DNA of 64,000 bases, from positions 18,117,561 to 18,181,560 of the forward strand of contig NC_052618.1 of NCBI RefSeq assembly GCF_016545825.1, read 5' to 3'. Every line of letters starts with the position of its first letter. Within the stretch, counting starts at the first letter, position 1. A model generated the notes under the pieces. It worked only from the letters and a program-made list of their open reading frames with translations. It made no database searches and was not told the origin of the DNA. This document shows positions 1-11,625 of this stretch, piece after piece. A program made the position numbers and the translations under genes. This DNA is from Eucalyptus grandis. Taxonomy: Eukaryota > Streptophyta > Magnoliopsida > Myrtales > Myrtaceae.

Positions 1-186
1 ATGTACTTATCATTAATATCAATGTATCGAATGATACATGTACAGGATAAGGGAGACGAACGTTCATTGTATAGGGAGATGTACTTAGAACATTTGATAC
101 AAATGTACCATAATAAGTACATTGGATAAGATGAATATAATGAATATTCATTCATGTATTCTATCATATTCATGTATTTCATAACA
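1..186 (-). repeat. Possible edge-truncated LTR of a copia-like element
   Basis: Read on the minus strand, the purine tract AAGGGGGAG (plus positions 187-195) is followed directly by TGTTATGAAATACATG. This is the usual arrangement of a polypurine tract followed by the TG start of a 3' LTR in plant copia elements. The LTR would run leftward out of the window. No internal coding sequence is recognisable to its right, so the call rests on this junction alone. Confidence 0.3.
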
Positions 187-240
187 CTCCCCCTTGAATA
201 TTCATTCATGTATTCTATCATATTCATGTATTTCATAACA
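141..240. repeat. 46-bp direct duplication
   Basis: A 46-bp sequence at 141-186, beginning TGAATATTCATTCATG and ending TTCATAACA, is repeated exactly at 195-240. The copies are separated by 8 bp that include the CTCCCCC tract. The second copy sits where the internal region of the putative minus-strand LTR element should lie. Confidence 0.75.
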
Positions 241-394
241 TCTTTTATATTATTTAGGAACATTTATCATAAAAATAAATCTTAAAACATGCTCACACTC
301 ACATAAACTAAAAATGACCAGAATTTGAAAAAATGTTATAATTTAGAAAAAAAAGATATTATCTTTTGAAGCTGCTATCTAACAAATAAAATAT

Positions 395-1084
395 CGAGAA
401 AATGTTAAATAAGGGCTCAAGTGTCATTATTTTCTCAAATAAAGGCTTGAAGCGCCGTAATTCTTTCAAATAAGGATCTGAAATGAAATCAGTTTTAAAT
501 AGGGTCTGCAATGGTTATATCAATTTTAAATAAGTACTTGACTTTCTAGGTGGTTAAGGGTATTTCTGTCCTTTACTCTCTTTTTTTTTTTTTGTGATTT
601 TTTTTCTTTATACATTTTTTTTTTTCCTTTTTGATTTTCTCTTCCCGTTTGCCGGTGGTCGAGCAGGTAAGGCAACCATTGCCTTGGGTGAGACCGCCCT
701 TGCAAAATCTAGGCAAGGTTTGCCCTCAAAAGCTATAGGTGAAGGTCGCCATATCCAATCTAGGTGAGGGGATGGCCTCGACTTGATCGCAGTCCTCACT
801 AGCGGTTGGGAGGTCATTGAGCCCTCGTCGGCGCTCACTAGAAAAAAAAAAAAAAGGAAAAGGAAAAGAAGAAAGAAAAAGGAAAAGATAATTTAACATA
901 AAAATGGTCTTTTGATAAAAATACCCTTTGGCTAGCCGGAATATTTAGCCAGCCGGCAATCAACAAGGTTAGTCCCTTATTTGAAGCTACTATAGCTGCT
1001 TCATGCCTTATTTGACGTAAGGTCCACTTTAGGTCATTATTTGAAAAAATGATAGTACTTTAGGCTCTTATTTGAAATTTTCCC
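395..1084. mobile_element. Non-autonomous TIR element with 8-bp TSD
   Basis: The ends are imperfect inverted repeats: the left end reads GAGAAAATGTTAAATAAGGG and the reverse complement of the right end reads GGGAAAATTTCAAATAAGAG. Both arms continue with repeated 'TCAAATAAGG' blocks. The element is flanked by a perfect 8-bp duplication TAAAATAT (387-394 and 1085-1092). The centre (about 640-840) is GC-rich, followed by a purine-rich AAAAGGAAAAG stretch. No transposase is encoded. An 8-bp TSD would fit hAT-like or, with one decayed base, Mutator-like mobilisation; the superfamily is not settled. Confidence 0.75.
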
Positions 1085-1142
1085 TAAAATATTGCTGCAC
1101 AACGGACTATGGTCGTTACAAATTAAATTCAGTGTGAATAAT

Positions 1143-1347
1143 TTTTTTTTTGGTAACCCAAGAAACCTCCGTGGGCTGCTTCGCGGTTGAAGTAAACCCT
1201 GGAGGGAGTAGAGTCACCACCACCCTTGCTTCCCGGGTAAGTCGTGGGTTCCTTTCCAACAAGGCAGATGACGCAGGGGATTCGAACACTTGGACCTCTT
1301 GCGAAAGGAACCAGCGCTAACCACTACGCCGCCACCACGGGTGATCG
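1143..1347 (-). mobile_element. tRNA-derived SINE with 11-bp TSD
   Basis: On the minus strand the element starts near 1347 and contains a box-A-like TAGTGGTTAGCG followed by a box-B-like GTTCGAATCCC, the internal RNA polymerase III promoter pair. It ends in a poly(A) tail, seen as a T run at 1142-1151 on the plus strand. A perfect 11-bp direct repeat GTGTGAATAAT flanks it (1132-1142 and 1348-1358). Length (about 200 bp), promoter boxes, tail and TSD together make a plant SINE retroposed by LINE machinery the most economical reading. Confidence 0.85.
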
Positions 1348-1358
1348 GTGTGAATAAT

Positions 1359-3349
1359 GTTCATATAAATAATGATACTGAAAAGAGCTAGTATCTAACA
1401 AGTAAAATGGGTTTGTCAGCCCTAAGTTCTTTATATATATTTTGGTCAAATTCTTTATAAATATTTTGCTTTTTTTAATATGATTTGAAGTTTTTATCCA
1501 AGTAGCATATACATGCGAAGAGCTTAAAGAGAGTGTGGGTTTTCCTAGAATATTAATGTGTTTTAATAATGTGAGTTAGGTCGGGTAAGGATTGAGTATG
1601 GGTCATTAGATTTGCACTATATGAATATGTATCAAAATGGGTTAAATGGGGTAATATGGGTCATACCATATACAACTTGACCCACTCATTTGACTAGGTC
1701 ATAAGAGCCCACCGAACCAATTCTCTGCCACCGAATTGGATTGTTAGCCCTCCCCATTGCCTATGGTTGATTTTATACTTAGATATTGAAACTTCTTATT
1801 ATCCTTGTATTGGTTAGAAATGAAAGTTATATCATTCTGAAAAAAAAAAAAATCAATGCAATGATTTTACTATCTATGCTCTCAGTGGTTTCTTTGATTA
1901 GTGTACAGTGTATCATTTGCTCTGCTGCTTTTTTTATAACTTTGACCTCTAGTTTTTGAACTGGAGTTCCTTTTGGCACTGTAACCGACTACGTCAACCT
2001 TGACGGTCGGCCACTATTAGATTTAAGCGAGATCATTAATTAATTGCATTTAAATCAAGTACCGCCGCCCGATAGTAATATAATTTTTGCTCTAATCCAG
2101 TAGTTACTTCATCACCTTCTTATTAATGTCGTCACGATTCTATTCTTGGTATCTAAGCTTACAGGCTTGCGGGAATAGGTAATGCGCATAGACCTAAGTC
2201 ACGCCAAAAGTGGGAAATCTAGACGCCCTCACCTACCGTGCAAAGGGTCGCAGGTGGTGTTGTATATATGTCTGGTTCCTTTGGGCCTGGTCGCTACGAC
2301 CCTCTTTGCGAGTACACAAGTGCTGTTGTACACATGCTTGGTTACACGGAAGGTGAAACCAGCTACGGCTGCTCTTTCGGCGTGCTCTAGGTTTCTTTTT
2401 ATGTTTCCTTTGTCCATCAAGCTCATCACTAAAACAGCATCAGTTTAGGCGTCTCGTGTTGAAGTTCGATCTTCTTCAAATTTGAACAAATGACGAATCA
2501 TCCGACTATTCGAATAATGTCGCTTTTTGAATTTTCTATCAATTAGTCTTCACATTATATCGAACTTCTCTAAAGATGAATTCCGCGCAAGTTCTTTAGA
2601 TGTGGTTTTTAATTTTTCTTTTCTACCTCGGTCTTTCATATATATTAGCTTTTAAAAAAATTTCAAAACAGATACAAAAAAGGAAAAAGGCAAAATGTGG
2701 AGGAGAGGTGGCACAGGAGTATTTAGTGGGGCTGTGCAGATTCTAGGGCAAAGTACTTGCACTTTTTTATAATTACCAAGTTTCAATTTTTGGAATCTAG
2801 AACCTAACCTATATATTCTTGGAATCGCCCTTGAAATCTGGAACTTGTTATTAGTTATATGCCATAAAGTAACCATGTAATAGTTATATGTTAGAGATTT
2901 CAGTTGTGTTGTCAAATTAATGATAAAAACGTATTCATTCATTCGCCCAATTATCTGTATGAATAATTCCATAAGATTAGTTGTAACTGGACTTATTCTT
3001 GAGACGTTAAGAATATGCGTGACGAGTTCACAGTTAAATTGAATTTTAAACCATTCATGGTCAATGGATATTAATGATCCAGTTGAGACCGGTGTATTCT
3101 TAGCTCACCATCAAGTATTGTATGCTCAAGATAATGATGAGTCATGAGTCTTGGGTATTATGATGCTCAAGTTAGAACACACGTGCTTGTAACAGACACG
3201 TTCATTGAATGTGACACATAGAATGATTGGCAACATGGAAGCTTTTAGCGGGGTCAATGACTAATTGTTCATGCTCTGGTTTTGTATAAATAATTCTTAA
3301 ACTTGAGGCACAGTGTTGACTTATATAGTGTTTGGACTAAATACTGAAA
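1359..3349. other. Intergenic DNA without a supported gene
   Basis: The stretch is AT-rich with short open frames only. Around 1560-1700 it carries a 'GGGTCGGG...GACCCA' type dispersed-repeat motif also seen near 15.4 kb. A somewhat GC-richer patch at 2180-2450 has an 88-codon open frame that I do not recognise and that shows no domain. Nothing here supports a gene. Confidence 0.5.
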
Positions 3350-6300
3350 GGGTAAATCAGACATTTACCCATGACCAGTATCAAAATATCATGAAGGCCC
3401 CCAATCAATTAAGTGCTATTGACAGGACTGCTAGTTTCTGAGGTATCTCTTTATGCATAATAGACTCTATTTCAATTGATGCATGGATGATTGTTTAAGG
3501 TGCTAACGAACACATAATTTGCAATGAGAAGCTTTTCTCTTGAATTGACACCATATTCCATTCTCCATGTCAAGTATGTCTTCCAAACAAATGTCACTTG
3601 TGTCACCAAAATTGACATTGTTTATCTTAGTCCCAAAATTATTCTTAGAAATGTCCTTTATATTCCTAAATTTGAGTTCAAGTTAATATTGTTTTCCAAA
3701 GCTTGCAAGGACAATTCTTGTCACGCCATATTCAACTCACAAAATTGCTTCTTTTAAGACCTTTCGGTGAATAAACCGATGGGCTTGGGTAGTATTACAC
3801 AAGAGCTATACTTTTGGACCAATTTTCTAAAGGATTTTGATTAATCTTCCATTTCATGAAATAAAGGTGTTTCATGTAATGACATTATTGATAATAAGAT
3901 CCTTCTTTTCCATCGTTTGGGTCATAGTACTTGTTTTCCTCACTGCAAATGTCCCATCTATCCTTTGGCAAAATAGTCACGAATATCATTCCTAGTCAAT
4001 AAATCTTGAGCCACCAGTGCTTTTCATTAATACATGTTGATGTATGGGGTCCGTATCATACTCCACATCACAATGGAGTTCGTTTCTTTCTCACCATTGT
4101 GAATGATTATACTCCTACCACATGAGTTTTCTTCATGCAAAAAGAGCCAAACTTCTTCCCATTTGCAGAATTTTTTTCACCCTAATAAAGAATCAATTTG
4201 ACAAATTTATAGGTAATAGACATGAGTTTTTCACTACTGACTATAAGTCTTTTTTCTTTTCTCGTGGCATTCTTCATGAGAGTTCTTGCACCTATAATCG
4301 TCAGCAAAATGGAATTGTTGAATGAAAGCAACGTCATCTTTTAGAAGTAGCTTGAGCCTTTAAATATCAAGCATTAGTTTCTTAGGCATTTTGAGGAGAT
4401 TGTGTGGTCACAACAACCTATTCATTCAATCGCATGCCAGATACTTAAAGATTGGACTCCTTTTAAAATGCTTTTCCGGAAACGACCATATATTGATCAT
4501 TTAAGAGTTTTTGACTATTTATGCTAAGCAACTATTGTAGGACCTCAAGACAAAATGGATCACGTGCCATATAATGCATTTTTATGCTGTATCTTGCTTT
4601 ACGAAAGGTTATATTCTCATGGAGATATCCACATCCCAGTTCTTAATAAGTAGAGATGTTGTTTTCCATAAAGATATATTTCTATTTCAAGAAATGACAT
4701 CTTCATCTCAATCACCTGATTCGGTATTAGATCGTCGATCATTCTAATCAGGGGGAGGATTTATCTTTGAATCCATAGTATATTTTTGCTACATTAGATC
4801 CTGAATATTCTCTACTAGCAACACATAATTTTGTCTCCAAGAATCAAGCAATCGAGTCTTTAGTGATGTCATCTGAGGAGAGGACCACACTTGTTTCACC
4901 TGCTTCATCAATAGCATCTCCACAGCTAATTTTTGATGAATCTTCATCACTGTTCATGGATAGATGCCTATTGAGCAACCTCGACATACTGGCCATCATG
5001 TTCGCCCCACCAATATGGACCAAAGACTACATATGTCCCACATTGAATTCTCCGAATACACATTATCTAGTGTCCTCTCATGTCTCATATAGTTGACTAT
5101 CACTAGACTATATGTGTTGTATTTGTCGCATATCATAGGAACAAGAACCTTCTTCCTATGATGAAGCAGCTCATGATCCATGTTGGCATCAAGCTACAGA
5201 GTCCGAGTTAAATGCTCTCATAGAGAATCACACTTGGGATATTGTTTCGTTACCTCCACATCAAAAACCAATAGGTTGCAAATGGGCATACAAGATTAGA
5301 TATTGGGGAGATGGTTCTGTTGAGCATTACAAGGCTTGATTGGTAGCTAAAAGCTTCACACAAAGAGATGGATTCAATTATCATAACACTTTTTCTCCAG
5401 CTACTAAGGAGGTAATTGTTCGTTCCTTTTTCTCCATTACCGTATTTCACAATTGGCCACGGATGTCCACAATACTTTCCTTTATGGGAGCTAGACGAAG
5501 AAATCTATATGGATCTTCCATGGGGTTTACATAGATAGGGGAGTCTTGGGTATGTCGTCTCCACAAATTCTTGTATGGACTTAAATGGGTTTCCCAACAA
5601 TGGTATGCCAAATTTACCACACCACTCATAGATGCAGGTTTTCAACATTCCAAGCATGATTATGCCTTATTTACATGGACCAGAGGTACATCATCAATCT
5701 ATTTGTTAATGTATGTCGATGATATATTATCATGGGATATGATGAATATGATGTTGAAGATTTCAAAGAATATCAACATTCCACCTTTTATATTAAAGAT
5801 TTGGGACCTCCCAAATATTTTCTTGGCATTGAGATTGTTTGGTCCGATGAAGGAATCTGCCTTAGCCAACGAAAATTCATTAAAAATCATATTAGAAGTA
5901 GGATTGTTAGGGTGTAAGCCAATTGTTGTTTAGATTGAATAAAATATCGTTGACAACACATGAATATGATATGGGATCATCATCATCACCTATTGTTGAT
6001 TTATTGCTTAAGGATCCATGAAGCTACCAAGACTTATCGGAAAATTGATTTATCTCACCATGACTAGACTAGACCTGATATATATTATGTGGTACATATA
6101 CTCAATCAATTTATGCATAGCCCAAAGCATTTGCATATGAATATAGCATTAAAAGTTGTGAAATATTTGAAAGGATGTCTAGGCCTTGGAATACTTTTAT
6201 TGTGTGATTGTGACATGAACATGGCATCTTATTGTGACACGGACTATGCTACTTGTCCAATGACATGAAGATTTGTCATAGGTTTTTCCATTAAATTAAG

Positions 6301-6708
6301 AAGATCCTCGATTTCATGGAAGACAAAGAAATAGTCAACAGTTTCCTTATCATCAATTGAATCGGAATATCAAGCTATGGCAAAGATTGCTTGTGAAATA
6401 GTATGGATTCAAGGATTACTTTCTAATCTTGGAGTGCAAGTGGATGGGCTGAACATATTGTTTTGCGATAATGATGTTGCACTCAAGCTTGGAGCAAATC
6501 CAATATTTTATGAGAGGACAAAACACATAGAAATCGACTATCATTTCACTTGGGATAAAATCCCAAAAGAATAGTTGCAACAAGAGGAATTGCAACTGCT
6601 GAACAACCCGCGGACATTTTCACCAAATTATTATGTCAAAGATAGCACATGTATCCATTGAGTAAGCTAGGCATCTTCGATATATACAAGTCACTAGCTT
6701 GAGGGGAG
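3350..6708 (+). pseudogene. Decayed Ty1-copia polyprotein
   Basis: Remnants of a copia Pol are read in several frames on the plus strand, in the expected order. Near 3480-3520 is a degenerate protease active-site region. At 3650-3720 are the NVLYIPKF-like residues that normally follow it. At 3905-3960 is a GAG-pre-integrase His/Cys patch, and at 4020-4330 integrase pieces ending in a YNRQQNGIVE-type block. At 5200-5420 is the start of reverse transcriptase (KPIGCKWAYKI), at about 5705-5735 the catalytic YVDD, and at 6340-6600 the RNase H end (SIESEYQAMA, then RTKHIEIDYHF). Many in-frame stops and shifts show an old insertion. The 5' LTR and gag are not recognisable. It is clearly a different family from the array further right. 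Confidence 0.85.
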
Positions 6709-6905
6709 TGTTGAAGATACGATTTGGTATATCTTGAAGATATGATTTGATTCCACGGATGATTGTACTAATCTTAGATTGATAGATTAATTGATTCAAA
6801 TGATTCAAATAGGAAAATAGTATCAAGTATATTATTTCCTATATTGTATATTCTTGTATTACATATACCTCATACATGAACGAAAGATACATTGAAAATT
6901 TCTCA
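6709..6905 (+). repeat. 3' LTR of the decayed copia element
   Basis: A polypurine tract TGAGGGGAG ends at about 6708. It is followed by TGTTGAAGATACG, the usual TG start, and the segment closes with ATTTCTCA, ending in CA at 6904-6905. About 197 bp is short but usual for some plant copia lineages. No matching 5' LTR was found upstream, so the 3' border rests on the terminal dinucleotide only. Confidence 0.55.
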
Positions 6906-8168
6906 AGATCTTGATTTCTGTCAGAATAGAATATACTTAACGGGAAGTTCGTTGAATTCTGATCCTCTTCCGTTTCCATGTGGAGTCCGAAACTTGACAT
7001 CCCGTTCATCTATGTCGACAGGGCGAGGCAATCACCATAAGAAAGAGGGGAAAGAGCCAAGTCAACTGGGAGGCATAATTAAGCCACGACTAAGTCATAT
7101 ATAAGAAAATTAATAGATAGAATTAGCACCCCCACCATTCTATTAAGTGATCTATGATTGCACGTGGCCCCATGATCAACCAAAGCGACGACGAATACCG
7201 CGTCGAAATTCCCATGTTCACCAATCGAATTGATAAGGTAACAATAATTGATAGCTCGATAGGATAGAATATACTTGGTGTGAAGCACATTGAATTATGA
7301 TAATACCATTTTCATATAAAATCTGAAACTTGGAGCTGCGGACACCTAGAGTGTCAAAATTAGGCACAATGTAACATTTTAATGCCAAAAGTTTCAAAAT
7401 ATACATTTAAATGTCAAAATCGGAGAAAAATGGAATACTTAAGTGCTAACAATGAGAAATTCCAGTAAGCAACATCGTTTTTGGTACTGATGTGGCTAGA
7501 TAGACGCAAAATAACATCGTTTTGGCATTGACGTAACTGCAAAATTGAATTTAATATAATATTAATTAAAACAAATTTAAAAAAAAAAAAATTAAAAAGA
7601 AGGAGGCGGGACAAATTCCCTCGCTGAAGCTTGCTGCAAATCTCTCCTTTTTTTTTTAATTCACATTTATTTTAAAATTCAATTTCGAGGCAAAACGATG
7701 TCGTTTTTGTCAGATCATTACTGAGTTGGTTTCCGACGAGCCACATAAACCACATATATTATTCATGAAAGCCACGTCAGATTTCCAACTACTCTTATTG
7801 GACTTGGCACTGAAGTGATCTACTTTTCAAAAAAGTGGTACTTAAATGTACATTTTGAAACTTTTTGCACTGAAGTGTTTACCTGTGCCAAGTTAACACT
7901 TTTGGTTTACTTTACCCCAGAAATTTGACATCCTATTTATCTATATCAATAGGGCAAGGTGTGATGATGACATGGATGAAAATCCATAAGACAACGTAAA
8001 TAAATTATATCGTGCAGATTGATCTCTTTAAATAAGTACTTCACAATGACACAAGTAGAGAACAAACACGATACAAGTAGAGAATAAACATGTATATGTC
8101 TATAGCCAATAGTATTCTTTTTGGGAGAGAGTTCTCTTTTGATCTTTTCACCTAATTACCTCGAAACC
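6906..8168. repeat. Two diverged copies of one segment, the second split by a transposon
   Basis: Sequence around 6925-7030 (AGAATATACTTAACGG ... CCGAAACTTGACATCC ... GGGCGAGG) recurs at 7265-7332 (AGAATATACTTGGTGT ... CTGAAACTTG) and resumes at 7920-7965 (AAATTTGACATCC ... GGGCAAGG). The second copy is therefore interrupted by the element at 7333-7919. Similarity is moderate, roughly 70% by eye. A 70-codon open frame at 6892-7104 lies over the first copy but is not recognisable as a protein. Confidence 0.55.
7333..7919. mobile_element. Fold-back/TIR element inserted in a duplicated segment
   Basis: Inverted arms of about 100 bp: the left arm contains AAAAGTTTCAAAATATACAT, and the reverse complement of the right arm contains AAAAGTTTCAAAATGTACAT, with further matching either side. 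Flanks are GAAACTTG (7325-7332) and GAAATTTG (7920-7927), an 8-bp duplication with one mismatch. The homologous uninterrupted copy near 6990 shows the empty site. It has no coding capacity. Confidence 0.7.
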
Positions 8169-8176
8169 AAGTTGGG

Positions 8177-8780
8177 GGGAAAAGTACCAAAAAAGTCATA
8201 AACCTATTGTATTAGTACAAATTTGGTTATAAACTTTTTAATTGGATCAATTCAGTCATAAACCTTTTAATATTTGTGCCAATTTAGTCCATCCGGCCAA
8301 TTTTGGCCGGCCGGTCTTGACGTGGACGTCGGCCGGTGGCGGACGCCGACATGGCAATTTTTATGATTTTTTAATTATTTTTTCGAATTTTTGATTAATT
8401 TTTTTCTTTTTTCTTTTCTTTTTACTTTTATTTTCAGCTTTCTTCCTCACGGTGGCCAACGAGCCTCTGCTGAGGCTCACCGACCACTGGGCAAGGGCTT
8501 CGCGGCCCTCGCCCGGCCTCTCCTAGGGTCACCGGTGAGGCGGCTTCGCCCAGATCTGGGCGAAAAGAAAAGAAAAAGAAAAGAAAAAGAAAAGAAAAAA
8601 GAAAAAAAATTAATAAAAATCATAAAAATTGCCACGTCAGCGCCAACTGGCCAAAATTGGCCAAATGGACTGAATCGGTACCAATATTAAAAGGTTTATG
8701 ACTAAATTGGTCCAATTGAAAAGTTTAGAACTGAATTGGTACCAATGCAATATGTTTTGGACTTTTTGTACTTTTCCCAT
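8177..8780. mobile_element. Fold-back element with repeat-built arms and GC-rich core
   Basis: The left end GGGAAAAGTACCAAAAAAGT matches the reverse complement of the right end, GGGAAAAGTACAAAAAGTCC. Both arms consist of repeated blocks of the type 'AATTTAGTCATAAACCTTTT'. AAGTTGGG flanks both sides (8169-8176 and 8781-8788), an 8-bp TSD. The core is palindromic around GGCCAATTTTGGCCGGCCGG on the left and GCCAAAATTGGCCAAATGG on the right. It contains a GC-rich block (8450-8560) followed by a GAAAAGAAAAAG run. The 99-codon open frame crossing the core is low-complexity and not a credible gene. Confidence 0.75.
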
Positions 8781-8978
8781 AAGTTGGGAGAACTACTTGA
8801 ATTAACTTAGAATACATGCGATGTTTTCATTTAGCACTTGAAAGTTCTAAACCGCCATTAATTTCCCACTCTCCTACTTTCCACTACCTAAACGTAAGTA
8901 GTCAATTGTCATACAAAAATGAAATAGAACAACATATAGTTGCTAGTTTTTAGCTAGCGAACTATTTATCATTTCAAA

Positions 8979-9099
8979 AAATTTCATGGGCATCAGCGGC
9001 TTAATCTAACGTAAATGGTGCAACACACATGCGGTCTACCTTCACAAATTTTTCGTGGGTATCAGCGGCTCAATCTAACGTAAATGGGGCAACTTCATG
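8979..9099. repeat. Two-copy direct repeat, about 69 bp
   Basis: The block TGGGCATCAGCGGCTTAATC followed by TAACGTAAATGG (from about 8987) recurs with a few changes from about 9056. Nothing else is recognisable in 8789-9144. Confidence 0.6.
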
Positions 9100-9144
9100 T
9101 GGCGTTTTTAAAATAGGATTGTGCTGCTTAGTTTGTATTTTAAG

Positions 9145-9745
9145 GAATATTGTCCAAAAAAAAAAAAATCCTGAACTTATGGTACGGTAGCCAACTTGGT
9201 CCTAAGATTTATACCAATTTAGTCATAAACATTTCAATTGTGCCAATTTAATCTTAAACCTTTTAATGATTTGTTAATTTAGTATAAAACCTTTTAATTA
9301 ATCAATTTAGTTTTAAATCTTTTGATAATATGCCAATTTAGTTATTGCAACCAATTTTTGGGAAGATATCGCTAATAGGTAGTCTAGCATCATCTACCCT
9401 TGACTATGGCCAGTTGCCAGCCATCCTGAGCCTTGGCAATTTGCGGAGGAGGAAGGAAAAAAAGAAAAGAAAATGGGGAGATAAAAAAAAAATTAATTCA
9501 GAAAAATTTAGAAAAATGTAAAAATTATCAAAGTTAGCACTGGCTGTTTCTTATAGGACTATCGATGTCCACATTAATGATTTCTGATAAGAATTAATAG
9601 GAAGGACTTAATTGGTAAATTGTCAAAAATTTTATGATTAAATTGATAAATAGTCAAAGGGTTTAGGATTAAACTGATACAATTGAAATATTTAATATTG
9701 AATTGACCACCTAACAATAGGCTTAAAACTTTTTAGACAATGTTC
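9145..9745. mobile_element. Fold-back element of the same style
   Basis: The left end GAATATTGTCCAAAAA pairs with the reverse complement of the right end, GAACATTGTCTAAAAA. The arms again contain repeated 'CCAATTTAGTC.TAAACC' blocks. A short GC-richer core at about 9390-9440 is followed by AAGGAAAAAAAGAAAAG. No clear TSD was found, so the borders are approximate. Confidence 0.6.
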
Positions 9746-10253
9746 TTCTATAATTTGTGCGATGAATTAGAAAAGAAGAAATATCATGTAGTTATGATCC
9801 TCTCGTACAGAAGAAGACACGGCAAATACGGAGCCGTGTAATGTGGAAAATGATCTAGTTATATAGTTGCACTTAAATATTAAGGAATTTATCCGTGAGT
9901 ACTTATGGAGCACTTGTTAAATCAGTACTTAAGGCAATATTACGATCTACAATCTACAAGTTATTCTTGTACAACGTGTAATTGTAATCAATACTTCGCA
10001 AATTAATTTTTTATAATGCATACTTTAACAAGCGCCCAAGGAGCATTCATTATTATATTATGAAGCATTCCACCATAAAATATTAATAGAAGATTCTTAA
10101 TAGAAGATTCATTATTGCACTTTCTATTGGTATATTGGCTTGTGCATATGAAACTTGTCCTCCATATTCAACTACGCACATTAAGAGTATTTGATTATTT
10201 CGTCATATTCAAAACATTATAAGGAAATTTCTCAACACTAACTCAATCGCTGC
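9746..10253. other. AT-rich intergenic DNA
   Basis: No open frame of interest. A 14-bp direct repeat TTAATAGAAGATTC occurs twice near 10080-10110. Otherwise nothing is recognisable. Confidence 0.5.
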
Positions 10254-10764
10254 ATTTTTTTTTTTTTGGTTAATACCATGAAAATCTATAAATTAGTATA
10301 CTTGTAACAAATTTATCTTAAACTAATTTTTTGACTATTAAAAACTCTAAATTGGTGGACCTTTGATAAATTTATTTCAAACCGATATACTTGTGACAAA
10401 TTTATTCCATGTTATTTATGGTAAATTTTATTGTTTAATTTGTTGAGTTGAATAACGTGCGATAGTTAACCGGTATATCAATTTGATATTTTACTTTTCA
10501 TTTGTCAAAATTGTACTGGTTTTGTAGTTTTTTGTGATATTAATTCAATTTAATGGAGGGTATATCTATCATAAATGTACCGGTGTGAGGTTTTTGGCAG
10601 TCAAAAATTAATTTGGAGTAAAATTTGTTACACGTGCACCGGTTTAAGGTTTTTTGTGGTCATTTGAGGTAAATTTATCATAAATGTACTAATTTGAGAT
10701 AAAATTGGCACATGTATACTAACTTGAGGTTTTTCGTGATATTAGTCTTTTTTTTTTTTTTTTT
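10254..10764. mobile_element. Fold-back element
   Basis: The left arm contains TTAATACCATGAAAATCT and then TTAGTATACTTGTAACAAAT. The reverse complement of the right arm contains ACTAATATCACGAAAAACCT and then TTAGTATACATGTGCCAATT. Poly(T) tracts lie at both outer ends. Blocks of the type 'AAATTTATCATAAATGTACC' recur inside. No coding capacity and no clear TSD. Confidence 0.55.
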
Positions 10765-11277
10765 TTGGGTTCATTTTTGAAGAAAAGCAATATGCAATTA
10801 CATTGCCACATAAGAAGCAACACCAATAGTCAACACGAAGACAACACGCAAATACGAATTACCAGCCCATCATCCCCGATGGATTAAAGGGGCAAACATA
10901 AGCATTTTTTTTTTTTTTTTTACTGTAAGTTGGTAAAACGTCGTGCAACGTTCAGTAAATGAGCTCCAAATTTATCGAAGAGTGCCTCTATCTTGAGAGT
11001 AAATCCTCGACTATTCTTTATTCGTAAAGGATTTTCTACTTGCTTTTTGAAAACATTTAACCTAATTCCTTTAGATTCTATTTCTTCATTTCGATAAGAT
11101 CTTTTCAGCGATGTCTCAACAATATTGATGTTAACAAATATAATTTAGTCGCAAACTCAAAACTAAACCACATTCATGTAGAATAATGATCGAAATCATT
11201 GCGATACCAAAAAAAATAACAGGAAGAGGGATCGAGAGAATCTCCATCCATTGTGTGATAAAACCTGTAAGCTAACA
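10765..11277. other. Intergenic DNA, nothing recognised
   Basis: AT-rich, with a T run at 10904-10920. No open frame, RNA gene or repeat can be supported. Confidence 0.5.
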
Positions 11278-11625
11278 CGGTAATTAACTATCTAAAGTGC
11301 AAACTACCCAATTAGTTTTAAACTTATTATACGGATGCCAATTTAGCCTCAGACAATTTAATTCTAAATTTTTTATGCGAAATTCCAATGTAGCCATTTT
11401 AGTCCATTTTCACCGAAATCATTGATGTGACAATCCATTCATCGCCGAGGCATCATAGGTAGCACACTAACATGTCAACAATTTTCGGCAAAAGTTGATT
11501 GGAATGATTTTATTGGTATTTCATGTAAAGTGTAAGGATTAAATTGGCAAAAATGAAAAGTTCAAGACTGAATTGACCGTGTGGTAGGTTTAGAACCGAT
11601 TGGTCCCCTCATGATGTGTACAAAG
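11278..11625. mobile_element. Short fold-back element
   Basis: The left arm has TACCCAATTAGTTTTAAAC followed by GCCAATTTAGCC. The reverse complement of the right arm has GACCAATCGGTTCTAAACC followed by GGTCAATTCAGTC. The arms use the same 'CAATTTAGTC...AAAC' vocabulary as the elements at 8177 and 9145. The borders are estimated. Confidence 0.45.

Noticed and set aside
1255..1347. A tRNA gene on the minus strand, suggested by the A and B boxes
   Set aside because: No cloverleaf can be drawn and the boxes lead into a poly(A)-tailed body with a TSD, so it is a SINE head.
2182..2448. 88-codon open frame as a gene
   Set aside because: No recognisable domain, an opposite-strand frame of similar length covers the same bases, and the surrounding sequence has no gene context.
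8391..8690. 99-codon open frame
   Set aside because: It spans the low-complexity core of a fold-back element, with Phe-rich and Lys-rich ends from T and A runs.
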